Of a stretch of 64,000 nucleotides of DNA, positions 7,913 through 16,791 are shown piece after piece (positions within the stretch are counted from its first letter, which is position 1; the number at the start of each line of letters is the position of its first letter). The notes under the pieces were generated by a model that had not been told where the DNA came from, did no database searches, and saw only the letters and a list, made by a program, of their open reading frames with translations. Origin of the DNA: Arthrobacter oryzae (GTDB lineage Bacteria > Actinomycetota > Actinomycetes > Actinomycetales > Micrococcaceae). Both the position numbers and the translations under genes were made by a program. The stretch spans positions 372,001 to 436,000 of the forward strand of contig NZ_RBIR01000001.1 of NCBI RefSeq assembly GCF_003634095.1, in the 5' to 3' direction.

Positions 7913-8998
7913 CTACTTCTTGTTCCTTGCACGGAGCGCGGCGGCTTCCTCGGCGACGGCCACGAGCCGACGCGCCGACTCGTCCCAGCTGAAGTCGGCG
8001 GCCCGCTCCACGGAACGGCGTGACCGGGCCTTCCACAGATCAGGATCCTCGAGTTTGCGTACTGCCTCGGCAAACTCCGACGGCGAGTCCGGATGCACGT
8101 AGCTGACGGCGTCATCGCCGACTTCCCTGAAGATCGGTATGTCGCTGGCGATCACGGGCGTGCCGTGCGACATCGCCTCGACCAGCGGCAGCCCGTAGCC
8201 CTCGGCCCGGGAGAGGCTGATCAGGGCGGTGGTGCGTGCCAGGAGCGTCTCGTATTCGGCGTCGGTCACGCCGTTGTGAAAGACGATGTTTGCGCCCAGC
8301 GGGGCCAGGGCCTCGAGTTCGGCCCTCCGCTCCGGGGTGATCCGGCTCAGCAGGTGGAGGGTCATGTCCGGCAGTTCCGCCATGCCGCGGATCATCGTCT
8401 CCACGTTCTTGTAGGGCATGAAGGACCCCATGTAGAGCAGCGTCTTGTCGGCCCCCGCCCCGGGGTCGCGCGGTGTGTGACCGTGCTGGGGGGCGTTGCC
8501 GACAATCCTGACGGGGCGTCGGGTCAGCCGGTACTTGGAGATCAGGGCCGCCGTGGTGGAACTGATGGTAGCCACGATGTCCGCCCGGTTCAGCAGGATC
8601 CGCTGGGGCCAGAAGGCCTTGTGGTAGAGGCGCCACAGGACCCGGACGGGTGCCGGCAGGAACCCGGGAGGCGCGGGGTGCTCGTAGTAGATCAGATCGT
8701 GCAGCGTCAGGACCAGAGCGTACTTCCGGCCCCAGCTGCCCATGGTCTGCATGGGGCATACCACCACGTCGGCGCCCAGCTTGTTGACCCTTGCGGCCAC
8801 GAAGAGCTCGGCAGGGGACAGCGGGCTGTTGATCACGGTGTACGGAACGTCCGGCAGGAGCGCGAGCTGGCGGGGGTCGCTGATCAGCATCGAGACATCG
8901 GCGATCTTGGCGGCCGCCGCGATCAGGCTGGCGCCGTAGCGGCTGATGCCGTCGTGGTGATCCAGCCGGGTGAAGCGGGCGTCGATGAGAATCTTCAT
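7913..8998 (-). CDS. Glycosyltransferase, family 4-type (GT-B fold)
   Basis: 361 residues with a GT-B fold of the GT1/GT4 kind. The C-terminal donor site has SLSRAEGYGLPLVEAMSHGT at 261-280, including the E-x7-E motif EGYGLPLVE at 266-274, followed by PVIASDIPIFREV. The middle has YMGSFMPYKN, the usual strand at the start of the donor-binding domain. It transfers a sugar from a nucleotide-sugar to an unknown acceptor, probably at the cytoplasmic face. Its start overlaps the end of the upstream hydrolase by four bases (ATGA), so they are translationally coupled. Confidence 0.88.
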   Translation of the reverse strand: MKILIDARFTRLDHHDGISRYGASLIAAAAKIADVSMLISDPRQLALLPDVPYTVINSPLSPAELFVAARVNKLGADVVVCPMQTMGSWGRKYALVLTLHDLIYYEHPAPPGFLPAPVRVLWRLYHKAFWPQRILLNRADIVATISSTTAALISKYRLTRRPVRIVGNAPQHGHTPRDPGAGADKTLLYMGSFMPYKNVETMIRGMAELPDMTLHLLSRITPERRAELEALAPLGANIVFHNGVTDAEYETLLARTTALISLSRAEGYGLPLVEAMSHGTPVIASDIPIFREVGDDAVSYVHPDSPSEFAEAVRKLEDPDLWKARSRRSVERAADFSWDESARRLVAVAEEAAALRARNKK

Positions 8999-9921
8999 GC
9001 GGCGTGGTCCTTGAGGAAGCGTCGGATGTAAAGGGCGGCGGGTTCGGGAGTTTCGTAGTGGATCAAGTGCCCGACGCCGGGAATGACTTCCAGCGTCCCG
9101 TCAGGAAGCCGCGCCACGAGTGTGTGCTGGTCCGCCAGCATGGCGATCTCGTCCTTTTCCCCGGCGATTAGCAGAACAGGCAGCGTCAGCTGGCCTGCCA
9201 CCTCCGAGACATTGTTGCCAACCGAGGCCTTGAAGGCTTGAAGCAGGCTGTCCCGGTCAGCGAAGGCGGAAAAATAGGAACTGTGCTGGGCATGCACAAA
9301 CCGACGGAGGTCTTTGTCCGGGGTCTTGGCCATGGTCACGCTCATGACCCGCACAATCGCCTGGCTGCGCAGCAGGCCCAGGCCCAGCCGCTGGGGCAGA
9401 CGCGCCGCGGCCTCGTAGTAGAACACCGCAAGCTTGGTCATCAGGCCCTTGGCTCCCTCGAGGGCGGGCGCGGCGATGGGATTGACCAGGATCAGTTCAG
9501 CCACGGCACCCGGGTTGGCCGCCACAAAATGACTGGCGATAATCGAACCGAACGAATGTCCCAGCAGGACGGTGTCCGCCCCCAGGCCCAGTGCTGCCAT
9601 GAACCCGCTGAGGAACCCGCCGTAGGCCGCGACGCTGTGTTCGGTGTCCGCGAAGGCGGCCGAACCGCCGAAGCCCGGCAGGTCCGGCATGATTAGACGC
9701 ATGTCCGTGAGCTGATCGGCGACCCGGAGCAGGCCGTGGTGGTCACCGCGGAACCCATGGACCACCAGGATGGTCCGGGTCTCCGGTGTGGTCTGGACCG
9801 GTTCGTAGACCCAATAGGCGATGCGGGTGCCGTCAACGTCCGCGTAGGCAGCCCGGGTACGGGCGGCGAGTGCGTTGCTGAACAGGGGCGTGCGTGAGGA
9901 TCCGGTGTCCACTTGTTCCAT
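8995..9921 (-). CDS. Alpha/beta hydrolase
   Basis: 308 residues. The nucleophile elbow GHSFG is at 121-125 (Ser123), the oxyanion segment HGFRGDHHG begins at 55, and the catalytic His is in GVGHLIHYE near the C terminus. The substrate cannot be told from sequence. It overlaps the glycosyltransferase start by four bases, which suggests a two-gene operon. Confidence 0.85.
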   Translation of the reverse strand: MEQVDTGSSRTPLFSNALAARTRAAYADVDGTRIAYWVYEPVQTTPETRTILVVHGFRGDHHGLLRVADQLTDMRLIMPDLPGFGGSAAFADTEHSVAAYGGFLSGFMAALGLGADTVLLGHSFGSIIASHFVAANPGAVAELILVNPIAAPALEGAKGLMTKLAVFYYEAAARLPQRLGLGLLRSQAIVRVMSVTMAKTPDKDLRRFVHAQHSSYFSAFADRDSLLQAFKASVGNNVSEVAGQLTLPVLLIAGEKDEIAMLADQHTLVARLPDGTLEVIPGVGHLIHYETPEPAALYIRRFLKDHAA

Positions 9922-9933
9922 TGGTTCGAAATC

Positions 9934-10803
9934 CTATGCGACGTTGTCGGGGTGGGAGCCGGTCCGGAAGCCGCGCTCAAGGCCTGCGATCTCCGTCATG
10001 TCCAGCGGGGTGAGCTCAAAGTCGAACACATCACGGTTTTCATGGATACGCGCGAACGAGCTGGCCTTCGGGATGGCGATGTTGCCGAGCTGCAGATGCC
10101 AGCGGAGGATGATCTGCGCTGGCGTGCGGTCGTGTTCGGCGGCGAGGGCCAGGATTACCGGGTCCTTCAGGACCTGGCCGCGGCCCAAGGGACTCCACGC
10201 CTCGGTGCGGATGCCAAGGAGCCCGTGCTTTTCCCGCAGCTCGTCCTGCTGCAGCCAGGGATGCAGTTCAATCTGATTGACGGCAGGCACAACCTCCGCC
10301 GTTTGCAGGAGCCGGTCAAGGTGTTCCGGCTGGAAGTTCGAGACGCCGATGGCGCGGACCTTGCCTTCGCGGTACAGCGTCTCCAGGGCGCGGTAGGTGT
10401 CGGGAAAGAGGCCGCGCCGGGCGCACGGCCAATGGATCAGGTAAAGATCGATGTACTCCAGGCCCAGGTTGGAGATCGAAGTGTCGAACGCCCGCATCGT
10501 GGCGTCGTAGCCGTGGTCGTCATTCCAGACCTTGGTGGTGATGAAGAGGTCCTGACGGGACACATAGGGTGCGGTTTCCCCCGGCCCGCCGCCCGTGCCC
10601 TCAAACCCGGACAGGGCGCCGATGCCCTTGCCGACGCCTGTTTCGTTGCCGTACATGGCGGCCGTGTCGAAGTGGCGGTAGCCGGCCTCGATGGCCGTGG
10701 TCACCAGATCGGCGGCGTCGGCCGGAGGGACCTTGTACAGTCCGAACCCCAGCCGGTCGATCAGTACGCCGTTGTTCAGGGTCAGCCGGGGGGAGATTCT
10801 CAT
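9934..10803 (-). CDS. Aldo/keto reductase
   Basis: 289 residues from ATG 10803, where the family's N-terminal LNNGVLIDRLGFGLYKV begins; the longer open frame upstream is Gly/Pro/Arg-rich and not family-like. The catalytic tetrad is visible: Asp46, Tyr51, Lys91 (ITTKVW) and His124 (YLIHWP). The C-terminal NADPH-binding IPKASSFARIHENRDVFDFEL is intact. It reduces carbonyls with NADPH; the substrate is unknown. It lies about 100 bases downstream of the regulator on the same strand. Confidence 0.9.
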   Translation of the reverse strand: MRISPRLTLNNGVLIDRLGFGLYKVPPADAADLVTTAIEAGYRHFDTAAMYGNETGVGKGIGALSGFEGTGGGPGETAPYVSRQDLFITTKVWNDDHGYDATMRAFDTSISNLGLEYIDLYLIHWPCARRGLFPDTYRALETLYREGKVRAIGVSNFQPEHLDRLLQTAEVVPAVNQIELHPWLQQDELREKHGLLGIRTEAWSPLGRGQVLKDPVILALAAEHDRTPAQIILRWHLQLGNIAIPKASSFARIHENRDVFDFELTPLDMTEIAGLERGFRTGSHPDNVA

Positions 10804-10901
10804 GACACTGACTTTACCCACTGGTGCTCCCTTGTGGCGGACGGCGACTGGCGTCCCCCGCCCGGGGCCGGCCCGCCCGGGGCCGCCCCGCCCCGCGGCC
10901 G

Positions 10902-11864
10902 TCACGCCAGCCCGTCGAACCGGACCAGCCTGCGTGCGCTGGCTTCGTCGAGGATCAGGTCCGTGGCCAGCCCTGCCGCCAGCGCGCCCCTGAGCCCATT
11001 GATCTTGGACGCGCCGGACACGACGCAGATGCGGCGCCGCACCTGACGAAGCTGGGCGAGGTCCGGCCCGGTGGACCGCTCGTTGAGCGTGATGCCTTCC
11101 GAGGAGCCGTCGGCACGGAAGAACACCGTGGCGACGTCACCCACCACATCGGAATTCGCGAGGACGGCCAGGTCGTCCTCATCGAGGTACCCGCCGGCGT
11201 AAACATGGCTGGGGTAGTCGGCGTCGACCGATCCGACACCAAAGATCGCGATGCTCATCCGGGCCTGCAGGTCCAGGATGCGCTGAACACTGCGCTCATT
11301 CCACATGGCCGTTTTGGTTTCGGCGTGATCAAAGAAGGCCGGCACGGGGAACTGTTCAACCCGGGCCCCGTAGGCGCTCCCGAACCGCCGCATGATGTCC
11401 GAGGCATAGGTGATGCCGGTGGTCTGCATGTTCCCGGCACCGTTGAGCTGGACGATCACGCTGTCGTGGGTGATCTTTCGGGTCAGGTGCCGGCTCACGG
11501 CGCTCAGGGTCGAGCCCCAGGCGACGCCGATGATGGCGTTCGAGTCCACCAGCGGGCCGATGGTCCGGGCAGCCTGCATGGCCACCCGGTCCAGTGTTTC
11601 CGCTTCATTGAGGGTGTCGACCACCGGAACGACGTGCACATCCACCTTGTATTCAGCCCGGATCATGCTCTCAAGTTCGGGCCCGGTGTCCAGGGGGCTG
11701 CGGATCTGGATCTGCACCAGACCCGAATCGCGCGCCGCAGAAAGCAGCCGCGACACCGTGGAGCGGGATGTCCGGAGCTCACGGGCGATGGCGTCCATGG
11801 TCAGGTCCTGGAGGTAATACAGTTGCGCAGCGCGGAGGGCATCGGACTGGCGTGGAGGTGTCAT
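10902..11864 (-). CDS. SorC/DeoR-type sugar-binding transcriptional regulator
   Basis: 320 residues from ATG 11864. An N-terminal helix-turn-helix (DLTMDAIARELRTSRSTVSR, about residues 19-38) is followed by a SorC-type effector domain of about 250 residues, recognisable by GVAWGSTLSAVSRHL and GVGSVDADYPSH. Such proteins bind phosphorylated sugars or polyols. It is divergent from glpD-glpF-glpK with only 123 bp between the starts, so glycerol 3-phosphate is a reasonable guess for its ligand. It is not a GlpR homologue of the classic DeoR type. Confidence 0.85.
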   Translation of the reverse strand: MTPPRQSDALRAAQLYYLQDLTMDAIARELRTSRSTVSRLLSAARDSGLVQIQIRSPLDTGPELESMIRAEYKVDVHVVPVVDTLNEAETLDRVAMQAARTIGPLVDSNAIIGVAWGSTLSAVSRHLTRKITHDSVIVQLNGAGNMQTTGITYASDIMRRFGSAYGARVEQFPVPAFFDHAETKTAMWNERSVQRILDLQARMSIAIFGVGSVDADYPSHVYAGGYLDEDDLAVLANSDVVGDVATVFFRADGSSEGITLNERSTGPDLAQLRQVRRRICVVSGASKINGLRGALAAGLATDLILDEASARRLVRFDGLA

Positions 11865-11877
11865 GAAATTTCCCGTC

Positions 11878-11891
11878 TGCACGTTTGTGCA
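11878..11891. promoter_or_regulatory. Candidate operator TGCAC-N4-GTGCA in the regulator/glpD gap
   Basis: A perfect inverted repeat with 5-base arms (11878-11882 and 11887-11891) and a GTTT spacer. It lies 14 bases upstream of the regulator start and just before the TTGACT box at 11898-11903 that probably drives glpD. A repressor bound here could affect both directions. Confidence 0.45.
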
Positions 11892-11987
11892 TAGTGCTTG
11901 ACTCCATTTTCCATTACTCCAAAGAATAGTCTTGAACGGCGCCGCGCCTTGGGCGTGCCGCACAGAACCAAACCCAAGGGAGCAGTT

Positions 11988-13772
11988 TTGGGACAGAAGG
12001 ACTCAGCCCGCACACCGGCCAACGATCGGGCCTCGGTGCAAAAGCTGCGGACCCGGCGGCACGCGCAGGTCTTGATCATCGGAGGCGGCATTAACGGGGT
12101 GGGCACCTTCCGTGATCTGGCCCTGCAGGGCGTCGACGTGGCGCTCGTGGAGCGCGGGGACTACTGCCAGGGCGCCAGCGGCGCATCGTCCCACATGATC
12201 CACGGCGGGATCCGGTACCTCGAAAACGGTGAGTTCCGGCTTGTCCAGGAGTCCGTGGTCGAACGGAACAGACTCCTGCGGATTGCACCGCACTATGTCA
12301 AGCCGCTGCAGACCACCATTCCCATCTTCAGCACGTTCTCCGGAGTCCTGGCGGCACCCATGCGCTTCCTGACGCACAAGCAGGGCAAGCACACCGAGCG
12401 CGGAGCTTTCCTTATCAAGCTCGGCCTCAGCATGTACGACTTCTTCTCCCGCGACGGCGGCACGGTCCCGCGCCACCAGTTCCGCGGACGCAAGCGGGCG
12501 CTTGCCGAACTGCCGCGCCTCCACCCGGGAATCAAATACGCGGCCACCTACTTCGACGCCTCGGTCCACAACCCCGAGCGGCTCACCCTCGATGTGCTCC
12601 AGGACGGCGAGAAGGCCGGCGGTGCGGACAGCCACCTGGCACGGGCCAGCAACTATGTCTCGCTCGTCTCGGTGGGCGCCGCGGACAGCGCGGGCGTCGC
12701 GGGGCCCCCGGCCGGCACCACCGTCCAGCTGCGCGACGAGCTGACGGGCGAGGTGTTTGATTTCACCGCCGACATCATCGTGAACACCACGGGCGCCTGG
12801 GTCGACCTGACCAACGAGGCCATGGGGGCGGCGTCGTCCTTCATGGGCGGGACCAAGGGATCGCACATTGTGCTGGACCATCCCGAGCTGCTCGCGGCGT
12901 GCAACGGCCGCGAAATCTTTTTCGAGCACACGGACGGCCGGATCGTGCTGATCTACCCGATGGGGGACCGCGTCCTGGTCGGCACCACCGACGTCGACGC
13001 CGACATGGCCCAGGATGCCGTCTGCACCGAGGCGGAAATCGACTACTTCTTCGACCTGATCGGCCACGTGTTCCCGGACATCGCCGTGGATCGCGGGCAG
13101 ATCGTCTACACGTTCTCCGGCGTGCGCCCGCTTCCGAAGCACGACGCCACCCAGCCCGGTTTCGTCAGCCGTGACTACAGGATCGAACGCCGCGCGGCGG
13201 CCGGCGGGGCGGTCCTGAGCCTCGTGGGCGGCAAATGGACCACGTTCCGTGCCCTCGCCGAGCACCTGAGCAACGACGTCCTGGCCGAACTCGGCATGGA
13301 ACGGAAGCTCTCGACGTCGAAGCTCGCCATCGGCGGAGGCGCCGGCTTCCCGGACAGCGAGGACGGCGTCCAGCGCTGGATCAAGGCTCACATGTCCGCA
13401 GGCCGCGACGCCGCCCGGGTTACGGGTCTGCTGACCCGCTACGGGACGCGGGCCGAGGAGGTCATCCGGTTCCTGGACCGTGCCAATGCCGCCAAGCCGG
13501 ACCGGCTGCTGCACTCCACGCGCGAGCTCAGCACACGGGAACTGGAGTTCATGGCGGCCAACGAGCAGATCGGGCACCTTGTGGACGTTCTGATCCGCCG
13601 CACCTCCCTTGCCTTCCGGGGGCTGGTCACCGGAGAGCTGCTGAACGAAGTCGCCGACATCCTTTCCGGCCCGCTCGGTTGGGACGCGGCCCGCCGCGCC
13701 ACGGAGATCAGCCACGCACAGGAGGTGCTTCAGAGGTTCCACGGCGTCCAGGTCCACAGCCTGGTCGCCTGA
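11988..13772 (+). CDS. glpD: Glycerol-3-phosphate dehydrogenase (FAD)
   Basis: 594 residues. It oxidises glycerol 3-phosphate to dihydroxyacetone phosphate and passes electrons to quinone at the membrane. The FAD-binding VLIIGGGINGVGTFRDLALQ lies at about 28-47 and the GASSHMIHGGIRYLE segment follows. The start is the TTG at 11988, which has AAGGGAG five bases before it; an in-frame ATG at 11898 lies inside the presumed promoter. It heads the glpD-glpF-glpK set. Confidence 0.93.
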   Translation: MGQKDSARTPANDRASVQKLRTRRHAQVLIIGGGINGVGTFRDLALQGVDVALVERGDYCQGASGASSHMIHGGIRYLENGEFRLVQESVVERNRLLRIAPHYVKPLQTTIPIFSTFSGVLAAPMRFLTHKQGKHTERGAFLIKLGLSMYDFFSRDGGTVPRHQFRGRKRALAELPRLHPGIKYAATYFDASVHNPERLTLDVLQDGEKAGGADSHLARASNYVSLVSVGAADSAGVAGPPAGTTVQLRDELTGEVFDFTADIIVNTTGAWVDLTNEAMGAASSFMGGTKGSHIVLDHPELLAACNGREIFFEHTDGRIVLIYPMGDRVLVGTTDVDADMAQDAVCTEAEIDYFFDLIGHVFPDIAVDRGQIVYTFSGVRPLPKHDATQPGFVSRDYRIERRAAAGGAVLSLVGGKWTTFRALAEHLSNDVLAELGMERKLSTSKLAIGGGAGFPDSEDGVQRWIKAHMSAGRDAARVTGLLTRYGTRAEEVIRFLDRANAAKPDRLLHSTRELSTRELEFMAANEQIGHLVDVLIRRTSLAFRGLVTGELLNEVADILSGPLGWDAARRATEISHAQEVLQRFHGVQVHSLVA

Positions 13773-13848
13773 TATGACTTGCGTGCCCGGGCAGGGAAGC
13801 CCGGGTGCAAGCACTGCGCGGCCCGCCCCGGCGGCTGGCGCAGTGGCT

Positions 13849-13876
13849 GGCCGGCAGCACCAACATGCTGCCGGCC
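13849..13876 (+). terminator. 11-bp hairpin between glpD and glpF
   Basis: Arms GGCCGGCAGCA (13849-13859) and TGCTGCCGGCC (13866-13876) with a 6-base loop. No T run follows, so it may be a partial terminator or a processing and stability element that gives glpF-glpK a different level from glpD. The 158-bp gap holds nothing else clear. Confidence 0.45.
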
Positions 13877-13930
13877 CCACGGCCACTCAAACTCGCGAAG
13901 GGCCGACAACAGAAAATAGAGGAGTCAAAG

Positions 13931-14683
13931 ATGTCTCTTGGAATAGTTTTCCTGTCCGAAGTATTCGGAACCGCAATGCTGACCCTGCTGGGTTGCGGCG
14001 TTGTGGCCAACGTTGCGCTCCGAAGCACCAAGGGCAACAACGGCGGGTTCCTCATGGTCACCTGGGGGTGGGGCATTGCCGTCTTCTGCGGTGTGTATGT
14101 TGCCGCCCGGTCAGGGGCTCACTTGAACCCCGCGGTCACTTTCGGTCTGCTGCTCAACGGCAAGAAGCTGTACGCTCCAGGCGTTCCGGTCGACTTCGCA
14201 TCCACCCTGACCTACTTCGGCGGTGAACTGCTCGGCGCCTTCCTGGGTGCCGTGGTGATGTGGCTGGCCTACCGGCAGCACTTTGACCTCGAGCAGGAAC
14301 CCGCCAGCCAGCTGGCCGTCTTCTCTACCGGCCCTGCCATCCGCTCCAGCGTTTGGAACCTGACCACCGAGATCATCGGCACCTTTGTCCTCGTGTTCGT
14401 CATCCTGACCTTCGGCGGGACACCTTCCGGACTTGGCCCGCTGGCTGTCGCACTGCTGGTTGTCGGCATCGGTGTTTCCCTCGGCGGCCCTACCGGCTAC
14501 GCCATCAACCCGGCCCGTGACCTCGGCCCCCGTGTCGCGCACGCCCTGCTCCCCATCAAGGGCAAGGGTTCCTCCGACTGGAGTTACTCCTGGATCCCGG
14601 TCGTCGGTCCGCTGATCGGTGGCGGCCTCGCCGGCATCGTCGCGGCTGTCGTGCCGATCATCGCCCCCGTACTCCCTCTCTAA
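13931..14683 (+). CDS. glpF: Glycerol uptake facilitator (aquaglyceroporin)
   Basis: 250 residues with six predicted membrane spans and the two MIP half-helix motifs: NPA at 66-68 (AHLNPAVTF) and NPARD at 193-197 (AINPARDLGPR). The Asp after the second NPA is the mark of glycerol channels rather than strict water channels. ATG 13931 is preceded by GAGGAG. It is followed after 42 bases by glpK, which traps glycerol by phosphorylation. Confidence 0.95.
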   Translation: MSLGIVFLSEVFGTAMLTLLGCGVVANVALRSTKGNNGGFLMVTWGWGIAVFCGVYVAARSGAHLNPAVTFGLLLNGKKLYAPGVPVDFASTLTYFGGELLGAFLGAVVMWLAYRQHFDLEQEPASQLAVFSTGPAIRSSVWNLTTEIIGTFVLVFVILTFGGTPSGLGPLAVALLVVGIGVSLGGPTGYAINPARDLGPRVAHALLPIKGKGSSDWSYSWIPVVGPLIGGGLAGIVAAVVPIIAPVLPL

Positions 14684-14725
14684 ACCCCAGTTCAACTGCC
14701 ACGCTAAACAGACAAGGACGTCAAT

Positions 14726-16240
14726 ATGAACCAGTACGTAGTCGCCATTGATCAGGGCACCACGAGCACCCGTGCCATCGTCTTCGACCACAGCGGCAGC
14801 ATCGTCTCCTCGGGCCAGATGGAGCATGAGCAGATCTTCCCCCAGGCCGGCTGGGTGGAGCACAATCCCGCAGAGATCTGGAACAACACCCGCGAAGTGA
14901 TCGGCTCGGCCCTGTCCAAGGCGAACCTGACCCGTCACGACATCGCCGCCGTCGGCATCACCAACCAGCGCGAAACGGCGGTGGTGTGGGACAAGAACAC
15001 CGGCGAGGCCGTGTACAACGCCATCGTGTGGCAAGACACCCGCACCCAGCCGATCGTGGACGAGTTGGCCAAGGACGGGGGACCGGAACGTTTCAAGCAG
15101 AAAGTGGGCCTGCCGCTGGCGACCTATTTCTCGGGCACCAAGATCAAGTGGATCCTGGACAATGTCGAGGGCGCCCGGGCCAAAGCGGAAGCCGGCGACC
15201 TGGTGTTCGGCAACACGGACTGCTGGGTGCTCTGGAACCTGACCGGCGGAACCGACGGTGGCGTTCACGTTACCGACGTGACCAACGCCTCGCGGACCAT
15301 GTTCATGGACCTCGAGACGCTGTCCTGGGACCAGGAAATCCTGGACGCTTTCGGCGTCCCGGCTTCCATGATGCCGGCCATCAAGTCCTCCTCCGAGGTC
15401 TATGGCACGGTGCACACCTCCCAGCTGCTGCGCGAGGTTCCCGTGGCCGGCATCCTGGGCGACCAGCAGGCCGCCACGTTCGGCCAGGCCGCGTTCGATG
15501 CCGGGGAAGCCAAGAACACCTACGGCACGGGCTGCTTCCTAATCTTCAACACGGGAGAGGAAATCGTCCACTCCAAGAACGGGCTCCTGACCACGGTTGG
15601 TTACAAGCTAGGCGACGCGGCGCCGCACTATGCGCTGGAGGGCTCCATTGCCGTGACGGGGTCGCTGATCCAGTGGCTGCGGGACAACCTCGGAATGATC
15701 GGCAGCGCTCCGGAGGTCGAGAGCCTGGCCGCCTCGGTGGAGGACAACGGCGGCGTGTACATTGTGCCGGCGTTCTCCGGCCTCTTCGCGCCGTACTGGC
15801 GTTCTGATGCCCGCGGCGCCATCGTGGGCCTCACTCGTTATGTGAACAGGGCGCATATTGCTCGCGCGGCACTGGAGGCCACGGCTTTCCAGACCCGTGA
15901 GGTCCTGGACGCGGTCAACGCCGACTCAGGCGTGCCGCTGACGGAGCTCAAGGTCGACGGCGGCATGGTCGCCAACGACGCCCTCATGCAGTTCCAGGCG
16001 GACATCCTCGGCGTGCCGGTTATCCGTCCGAAGGTGGTCGAGACCACGGCGCTGGGCGCAGCCTACGCCGCGGGCCTGGCCGTCGGGTTCTGGAAGGATC
16101 TGGGCGAGTGCTCGGCCAACTGGGCCGAGGACAAGCGCTGGGAGCCGCAAATGGACCAGGCCGAGCGGGAGCGGCAGATGCGGCTCTGGAAGAAGGCCGT
16201 CACCAAATCCATGGACTGGGTTGACGCGGACGTCAAGTAG
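14726..16240 (+). CDS. glpK: Glycerol kinase
   Basis: 504 residues, the standard length. FGGY-family kinase: [13 protein letters not shown] at 9-21, the [13 protein letters not shown] stretch near 80, and the ATP-site [20 protein letters not shown] near 412. It converts glycerol to glycerol 3-phosphate, the substrate of GlpD. AAGGACG at about 14715 is its ribosome binding site. It ends the glp operon, just before a strong hairpin. Confidence 0.97.
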   Translation: MNQYVVAIDQGTTSTRAIVFDHSGSIVSSGQMEHEQIFPQAGWVEHNPAEIWNNTREVIGSALSKANLTRHDIAAVGITNQRETAVVWDKNTGEAVYNAIVWQDTRTQPIVDELAKDGGPERFKQKVGLPLATYFSGTKIKWILDNVEGARAKAEAGDLVFGNTDCWVLWNLTGGTDGGVHVTDVTNASRTMFMDLETLSWDQEILDAFGVPASMMPAIKSSSEVYGTVHTSQLLREVPVAGILGDQQAATFGQAAFDAGEAKNTYGTGCFLIFNTGEEIVHSKNGLLTTVGYKLGDAAPHYALEGSIAVTGSLIQWLRDNLGMIGSAPEVESLAASVEDNGGVYIVPAFSGLFAPYWRSDARGAIVGLTRYVNRAHIARAALEATAFQTREVLDAVNADSGVPLTELKVDGGMVANDALMQFQADILGVPVIRPKVVETTALGAAYAAGLAVGFWKDLGECSANWAEDKRWEPQMDQAERERQMRLWKKAVTKSMDWVDADVK

Positions 16241-16289
16241 GCGCCAACTACAACCCAAGCTGAGCCCGCCAGGCGGGCGAAGCCCAGAT

Positions 16290-16341
16290 GGGACAAGGAA
16301 GAGCTCCGGTCAGGTCACCGGCCGGAGCTCTTCCTTGTCCC
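16290..16341. terminator. 20-bp perfect hairpin after glpK
   Basis: Arms 16290-16309 and 16322-16341 pair perfectly over 20 bases with a 12-base loop. It is the probable terminator of the glp operon. The remaining 140 bases up to the leuS leader show no other clear feature. Confidence 0.8.
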
Positions 16342-16479
16342 CGGCCAGCGTTCCAGCGTCATGCTCACGCCGCTCCGGGCCTTGACCACGGCGTCCCGCA
16401 AAATCGGCTCCCGTTCGACGGCACCGCGAAACCCTGGCGCCCCCGGGCAGTCGGTTCAGCGCGAACCAGCCCAAGGGGC

Positions 16480-16485
16480 TAAAGT
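16480..16485 (+). promoter_or_regulatory. Probable -10 box of the leuS leader transcript
   Basis: TAAAGT ends 7 bases before the ATG of the leader peptide at 16492, so transcription would begin at or next to that ATG and the leader peptide would be translated leaderless. No good -35 box is visible. Confidence 0.4.
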
Positions 16486-16491
16486 GGTCCT

Positions 16492-16518
16492 ATGCGCGCT
16501 GTGCTCCTGCTTAGTTAG
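16492..16518 (+). CDS. leuS leader peptide with three consecutive Leu codons
   Basis: An 8-residue frame, ATG-CGC-GCT-GTG-CTC-CTG-CTT-AGT-TAG, reads M-R-A-V-L-L-L-S. It is too short for ordinary gene finding. It lies 270 bases before leuS, a few bases before a long imperfect stem and a terminator hairpin. This is the arrangement of ribosome-mediated attenuation: stalling at Leu codons when charged tRNA-Leu is scarce would alter folding and let transcription into leuS. Its start M-R-A and L-L-L-S core match the leuA leader peptide at 56787. Confidence 0.7.
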   Translation: MRAVLLLS

Positions 16519-16599
16519 CCGCCGGCATCCGGTCGAGACCTCAAGCCACAAGAGATCTCGAAATGCCGAGCGGCGGCCCCTCCATCTCGAGGGGCTTTT
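16519..16599 (+). promoter_or_regulatory. leuS attenuator: long stem followed by terminator
   Basis: GCCGCCGGCAT directly after the leader stop pairs with ATGCCGAGCGGC (near 16563-16574) with one bulged A. Inside it TCGAGA and TCTCGA form an inner stem. The terminator follows: GCCCCT (16576-16581), an 8-base loop, AGGGGC (16590-16595) and TTTT (16596-16599). Which pairing is the antiterminator needs folding; it was not computed here. Confidence 0.65.
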
Positions 16600-16670
16600 G
16601 TGTGTCCGGGGTCCGTTCCCGGCCGCAGGGCAGACAGCACAGCAGTCGAAAAGCGTAAGGACTGCGCGGA

Positions 16671-16696
16671 GTCAGGGCCGATCAACCGGCCCTGAC
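16671..16696 (+). other. Second hairpin in the leuS leader
   Basis: GTCAGGGCCG (16671-16680) and CGGCCCTGAC (16687-16696) pair perfectly with a 6-base loop. It lies 95 bases before leuS and is followed by two direct copies of GAAGGTAGACAGGC. Its role is unknown; no T run follows. Confidence 0.5.
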
Positions 16697-16791
16697 GGTG
16701 CAGACTTGAAGGTAGACAGGCCTGGCGGCAGGCAGGCCTGAAGGTAGACAGGCTTGACTTAACAGGCCGCATAGAACAGAAGAGGCCAGTA

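Noticed and set aside
16492-16599. T-box riboswitch before leuS
   Set aside because: There is no T-box sequence or specifier loop; the leader has an in-frame Leu-run peptide instead.
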